Below are positions 5,754-8,244 of a stretch of DNA of 8,244 bases, one piece after another. The position numbers were made by a program, and so were the translations under genes. Source of the DNA: an uncultured Prevotellaceae bacterium (GTDB lineage Bacteria > Bacteroidota > Bacteroidia > Bacteroidales > Bacteroidaceae). Under the pieces are notes generated by a model. It did no database searches, had not been told where the DNA came from, and saw only the letters and a list, made by a program, of their open reading frames with translations. The number at the start of each line of letters is the position of its first letter. The first letter of the stretch is position 1. Location of the stretch: contig CALGGJ010000083.1 of the NCBI GenBank assembly GCA_937915745.1, positions 1 through 8,244 of the forward strand. Reading direction: 5' to 3'.

Positions 5754-7154
5754 TTAGGGTTTCATGTTGATGTTACACTCGTCGAAAGCATTGTCTGCTA
5801 CACGTTCAAGCATCTTTGGCGTGTTAATCTGTTTGAGATTGACGCAACCTCCAAAAGCATTATAGTCTATATGCTTGACACAGTCGGGCATGAATACTGT
5901 TGTGAGTTGTGTGCAATCATAAAAAGTGCTATGGCTGATGGTTTCAATATTACCATATATATACACTTCAGATAGACTGTGGCAGTATGCAAATGCATCC
6001 CTCCCGATAAATGTTGCATTCTCGGGAACGTAAACATATTTCAGGTTGTCGCAACCCAGGAACGCACCCTTCCCGATTCTTTTAATGCTTTGAGGCAACG
6101 AAAGTGCAGGCCTTGCCAGCCTATATGCAAATGCATAATCTCCTATTGCCTCTGCGGTTTCTGGTATTGTTGTCTGTCGGCATCCGACTATGAGTTCGTT
6201 TGTCCTGGTATTTAATACAGCATTGCATCCGTTTCGCGAATCGTATGTCTTGTTGTGGGGGCTTACATCGATTCTTGATACGTATTTACATCCGTAAAAA
6301 GCTCCAGGGCTGATTGTGCTTATATTCCGGGGTATGTATATACTGTTCAGGTTGTCCAAATAAAGGAAGGCTCCAAATCCTATTCCTTTGACCGAGCGTG
6401 GAATCCTGGTTGAGGCACATCCTGAAATAACCAATTTTGATTCTGTATTTATTATCGCGTTGCATTTGGATCGGGATTCGAATACAGGGTTCCTTTTGTC
6501 CACCTTAATCTCTGACAGGTTGTTGCAGCCGCCAAACGGATTGCCTGTAATTGTTACAATTTGTTCGGGGAGGTAGAATTTTGTCAGTTTCTCTTGCCCT
6601 GAAAAAGCATCGGCCTTAATGCTTTTCACACAATTTGGTATAGTTGTGGTGTAACAACCTGTGATAAGGCATTTATTCGCCATATCCACGATTGCGTTGC
6701 TACCATCGGGCGAAACATATTCGGTATTGTCGGGGTCTATCTCAATAAGTTCTAATGACGGGCAATATGATAGAGGATTGCCATATATCGTCCGGATGGA
6801 TTGAGGTAAGGATATGGTCCTTAGATTTATGCAGCCGGTAAATGCGTTGTTGTTTATTGTTGTAATGCCATTGCTAATTGTCACATGGACAATATCAAAG
6901 CGATGTGCAAATGATTCACTGGCAATTTCTGTAACGTGATATGTGCGCCCGTTGTGATGGGCCTCATAAGGAATTGTAAGATTACCATAGTGGGGTGAAG
7001 ACATCAGATTATAATCCTTGACAATCTTGGTCAGTTTTACTGATGTTGTGTCGTTATCTGATATGCAAAATTCGAACACTCCGTCATTGAAGCAGTTTTG
7101 GCTAAAGCCATGCTGTGAACAGAATGAAAATATAATAAAGAATAAATACTTCAT
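5754..7154 (-). CDS. Secreted BspA-type leucine-rich repeat protein
   Basis: A 466-residue protein built from LRR_5 (BspA/Treponema-type) repeats, a fold used for binding host or bacterial surface ligands; its partner is unknown. The N-terminus (MKYLFFIIFSFCSQHGFSQN) is a Sec signal peptide, with likely cleavage after the SQ near residue 19 and no lipobox. Typical repeat cores are IPNCVKSIKADAF, IPRSVKGIGFGAF, LPQSIKRIGKGAFLGC and MPDCVKHIDYNAFGGC. Three longer blocks contain an 'NAI/NAV...L(I/V)xGC..T.IP' insert, with the Asn at 153, 232 and 311, exactly 79 residues apart, so a 79-residue unit has been duplicated. The protein ends right after the last repeat, without a type IX secretion C-terminal domain or membrane anchor. 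It begins 9 nt after the protease gene stop, so the two share a transcript. Codon use resembles its neighbours, though slightly more A+T-rich than the kinase genes. Confidence 0.9.
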   Translation of the reverse strand: MKYLFFIIFSFCSQHGFSQNCFNDGVFEFCISDNDTTSVKLTKIVKDYNLMSSPHYGNLTIPYEAHHNGRTYHVTEIASESFAHRFDIVHVTISNGITTINNNAFTGCINLRTISLPQSIRTIYGNPLSYCPSLELIEIDPDNTEYVSPDGSNAIVDMANKCLITGCYTTTIPNCVKSIKADAFSGQEKLTKFYLPEQIVTITGNPFGGCNNLSEIKVDKRNPVFESRSKCNAIINTESKLVISGCASTRIPRSVKGIGFGAFLYLDNLNSIYIPRNISTISPGAFYGCKYVSRIDVSPHNKTYDSRNGCNAVLNTRTNELIVGCRQTTIPETAEAIGDYAFAYRLARPALSLPQSIKRIGKGAFLGCDNLKYVYVPENATFIGRDAFAYCHSLSEVYIYGNIETISHSTFYDCTQLTTVFMPDCVKHIDYNAFGGCVNLKQINTPKMLERVADNAFDECNINMKP

Positions 7155-7163
7155 AACAACATG

Positions 7164-7634
7164 CTAATAAATTACTCCTCTAACGTTAATTGTATCATAT
7201 CTGGTTTCGGTAGGATTGACATTATTGACATAAACGTACTTACCATCTAATGATTTACCGATAGCACAATGATCATCAACACAAATTATTGATTTGTTAA
7301 GTTTTCCGTTATTGTTGAGTTCTCTAATTTTACTAATAACTTGTGATACATCTTCTATGGTATCATTGTTTAAAATATATTTGTAACTAGTATAACCGTC
7401 AAATAAGCTAAATGCACGTCCTAATTGACAAGTCTCTGCGATGTTTAATCCGACTCCATCTTCTTTTATTCTTTCTGCCTCTGTCAAGATACTATCATAG
7501 TTCTGCCTCGTTAAACCATATAGTATTGTTACACACCATACAGCGCATTTGTTGGGATAACATTCACGCCTAAGATCTTCCTCCGTGAAGCTTGGCTCAA
7601 TTTCGCCTCCATTGGATTCCGTTCTTTCGCTCAT
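7164..7634 (-). CDS. C39/papain-like cysteine protease domain protein
   Basis: A 156-residue open frame. PNKCAVWCVTILYGL (27-41) looks like the Cys-containing first helix of C39-type papain-fold peptidases, with Cys30 as the likely nucleophile (Cys34 the alternative). VDDHCAIGKSLDGKYVYVNN followed by VNP (119-141) resembles the His-containing strand pair, with His122 as the base and Asn138 or Asn140 as the third residue. Between them is an acidic helical stretch ending in a TIEDVSQVISKIREL helix. I am confident of the overall type, less so of activity. As read, the protein has no signal peptide. Upstream, in the same frame after a single TAA, lies what looks like its lost lipoprotein start (see 7635-7775), so translation from this ATG may be an artefact of a damaged gene. 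The true mature protein may have been a surface lipoprotein. The LRR gene follows by 9 nt. A transglutaminase-like or inactive binding role is possible. Confidence 0.6.
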   Translation of the reverse strand: MSERTESNGGEIEPSFTEEDLRRECYPNKCAVWCVTILYGLTRQNYDSILTEAERIKEDGVGLNIAETCQLGRAFSLFDGYTSYKYILNNDTIEDVSQVISKIRELNNNGKLNKSIICVDDHCAIGKSLDGKYVYVNNVNPTETRYDTINVRGVIY

Positions 7635-7775
7635 GAGCCTGGCTGCATTAGTCTCAAATTAGTAATTCGTGCTGAAATCGTTGTCAGCCGTGCAGGCACT
7701 AAAAAAGACAGGCCAGTGGCTATACTCACCGCAGAGATTGCGATGAGAGCATGTAAAAGGATTTTTTTGTCTCAT
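7635..7775 (-). pseudogene. Damaged lipoprotein signal-peptide start of the protease gene
   Basis: From the ATG at 7775, 27 nt below a consensus promoter, the direct reading gives 38 residues ending in a TAA at 7659-7661. Removing one A from the A7 run (7762-7768) and adding one T to the T6 run (7701-7706) gives a lipoprotein signal peptide: MRQKILLHALIAISAV, a short hydrophobic stretch, then the lipobox-like GLSFFSAC with Cys28, followed by acidic TADNDFSTNY. The frame then runs past the TAA (one step from CAA, Gln) through FETNAARL directly into the protease ATG. The repaired gene would be 203 residues, and the two indels cancel so the length is unchanged. Slippage at both homopolymers, sequencing error or true decay are the options; the TAA favours decay. 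Alternatively, the frame that stays hydrophobic throughout encodes a 47-residue peptide ending at ATGA on the protease start. Confidence 0.5.
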
Positions 7776-7801
7776 AGTTTGTTATATTATTGAATTCGCT
7801 G

Positions 7802-7833
7802 CAAATATACGACAAATTGTTAAATCCTCCAAA
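7802..7833 (-). promoter_or_regulatory. Consensus promoter of the protease-LRR unit
   Basis: On the minus strand, TTTG (7833 to 7830), a 20-nt spacer, then TATATTTG (7809 to 7802): a perfect match to the Bacteroidetes -33/-7 consensus. It predicts a start near 7795 and supports the ATG at 7775 as the real gene start rather than the internal ATG at 7634. Confidence 0.75.
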
Positions 7834-7978
7834 TAATCCGCAATGTATTAGTGCAAAACGCCATCCTGTTTGACTACCTCAGGGCAGATTGACTTGTAGC
7901 TGTCTGTGTGATATATCCGTGGTTCGTAAGTCCGTTTCCACCTGTCTCTTCCTGACTCCACGGAGCGAACAATTTTGC

Positions 7979-8066
7979 GAGTGCGCACTCGCAGGCCTTT
8001 GACTGCGCACTCTCGGGTCTTTGAGTGCGCACTCTCAGGGCCGTGACTGCGCACTCGTGAAACGGC
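7979..8066. repeat. Four 22-bp repeats with a palindromic core GAGTGCGCACTC
   Basis: Units start at 7979, 8001, 8023 and 8045, exactly 22 bp apart. Each begins with GASTGCGCACTC; the remaining ten bases diverge. The cores alternate GAG, GAC, GAG, GAC. Units 1 and 3 are perfect 12-bp palindromes, and the first extends to 16 bp (7977-7992). A spacing of two helical turns puts all cores on one face of the DNA, as expected for a protein-binding array. Hairpins in RNA are an alternative. Ten variable bases are too few for CRISPR spacers. Confidence 0.85.
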
Positions 8067-8134
8067 ATGGATATACTTTTTTTGTTTGTTACGGGGTCAA
8101 TCTGTATGCAAAAAGCAAGTTTTGCGCCTATTCG

Positions 8135-8166
8135 TTTGCGTGTTAGGGCGGAATTTCCTAAATTTG
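8135..8166 (+). promoter_or_regulatory. Consensus promoter firing rightward out of the window
   Basis: TTTG (8135-8138), a 20-nt spacer, then TAAATTTG (8159-8166) match the Bacteroidetes consensus perfectly. The expected start is near 8173, so the RNA would begin almost at the hairpin repeat 8176-8199 and continue into the polypurine tract. The gene it serves lies beyond the window. Confidence 0.65.
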
Positions 8167-8173
8167 CACACAA

Positions 8174-8208
8174 AACTCTGGGCTTTCGCAAGCCCAGAGC
8201 AGAAGGGA
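8174..8208 (+). repeat. 35-bp hairpin repeat, right copy
   Basis: Identical over 35 bases to the reverse complement of 5709-5743. The core 8176-8199 is a 10-bp perfect stem with a TCGC loop, followed by CAGAAGGGA. The 11 flanking bases are not part of the palindrome, so the element has a direction, and the two copies point toward opposite strands. Confidence 0.9.
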
Positions 8209-8244
8209 ATGGAAGGGAATGGAAAGGAAAGGAAAGGAAAGGAA
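8209..8244. repeat. Polypurine tract (AATGGAAGGG, then GGAAA repeats)
   Basis: After the hairpin repeat the plus strand becomes G/A only, apart from two T. It first repeats a GGAATGGAAGG-like unit, then a 5-bp GGAAA unit that continues to the window edge. As at 5520-5673, a purine-rich tandem array abuts the same 35-bp element. Its full length is not visible. Confidence 0.7.

Larger units (their letters stand above)
7776..8244. other. Gene-free region with divergent promoters and repeats
   Basis: No convincing gene is seen here. Two overlapping minus-strand ORFs of 68 and 105 codons run through the 22-bp repeats in different frames and owe their length to them. The region holds the leftward promoter, the 22-bp palindrome array, the rightward promoter, the right hairpin repeat and a polypurine tract. 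The stretch 7850-7975 and the stretch 8067-8130 show nothing I can name. Confidence 0.6.

Noticed and set aside
7979..8066. CRISPR array from the 22-bp palindromic repeats
   Set aside because: Only ten variable bases separate the cores, the cores themselves vary, and no cas genes are present.
7848..8191. Two minus-strand ORFs (68 and 105 codons) across the 22-bp repeats
   Set aside because: They overlap each other in different frames and are made of repeat-derived Arg/Glu/Ser/Cys patterns. A consensus promoter on the opposite strand lies in the same stretch, and no ribosome site is seen.
5709..8208. Composite transposon or insertion sequence bounded by the 35-bp repeats
   Set aside because: No transposase is encoded between the repeats and no target-site duplication is visible outside them. 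An invertible or dispersed repeat fits better.

Overview
Most of the window (about 610 to 8244) reads as the chromosome of a gut-type Bacteroidales bacterium. The evidence is a ribosomal protein S16 with the long Ala/Lys/Glu tail typical of Bacteroidetes, Bacteroidetes promoters (TTTG, about 19-20 nt, TAnnTTTG) at several gene starts, a BspA-type leucine-rich repeat (LRR) protein with 'NAI...GC..T.IP' blocks, and balanced base composition. The relatives that come to mind are Muribaculaceae or Prevotella-like, but this is an impression. All confident genes in this part lie on the minus strand. The first ~600 bases differ sharply: they are very A+T-rich, are coding on the plus strand, and look like a different low-GC genome. 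The change is abrupt at about 597-612 and cuts a gene start on each side, so a chimeric contig or a recombination junction is likely.

Layout from right to left, in the direction of transcription. (a) 7776-8244 is intergenic. It holds two back-to-back consensus promoters, an array of four 22-bp palindromic repeats and a hairpin repeat. (b) 7775-5754 is a two-gene unit: a C39/papain-like cysteine protease, whose 5' end looks like a damaged lipoprotein signal peptide, followed 9 nt later by a secreted BspA-type LRR protein. (c) 5745-5490 is repeat-rich: a hairpin element that is the inverted copy of the one at 8174-8208, a second compound hairpin, and fourteen 11-bp tandem repeats. (d) 5461-3526 holds a GHMP sugar kinase with a galacturonokinase-like sugar motif, then a sugar-1-phosphate nucleotidyltransferase. 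Together they look like a kinase/pyrophosphorylase salvage pair making an NDP-sugar. (e) 3463-800 is a promoter followed by rpsP, a mannose-1-phosphate guanylyltransferase (GDP-mannose synthesis) and a BadF/BadG-type N-acetylglucosamine-kinase-like ATPase. The last two overlap by ATGA.

The parts most worth a second look are: the 35-bp inverted repeats that bracket the protease/LRR unit, with an outward consensus promoter just inside one end (a possible invertible segment); the eroded or slippage-prone lipoprotein start of the protease; the kinase/nucleotidyltransferase pair of unassigned substrate; the 11-bp and 22-bp arrays; and the A+T-rich junction with its frame switch.
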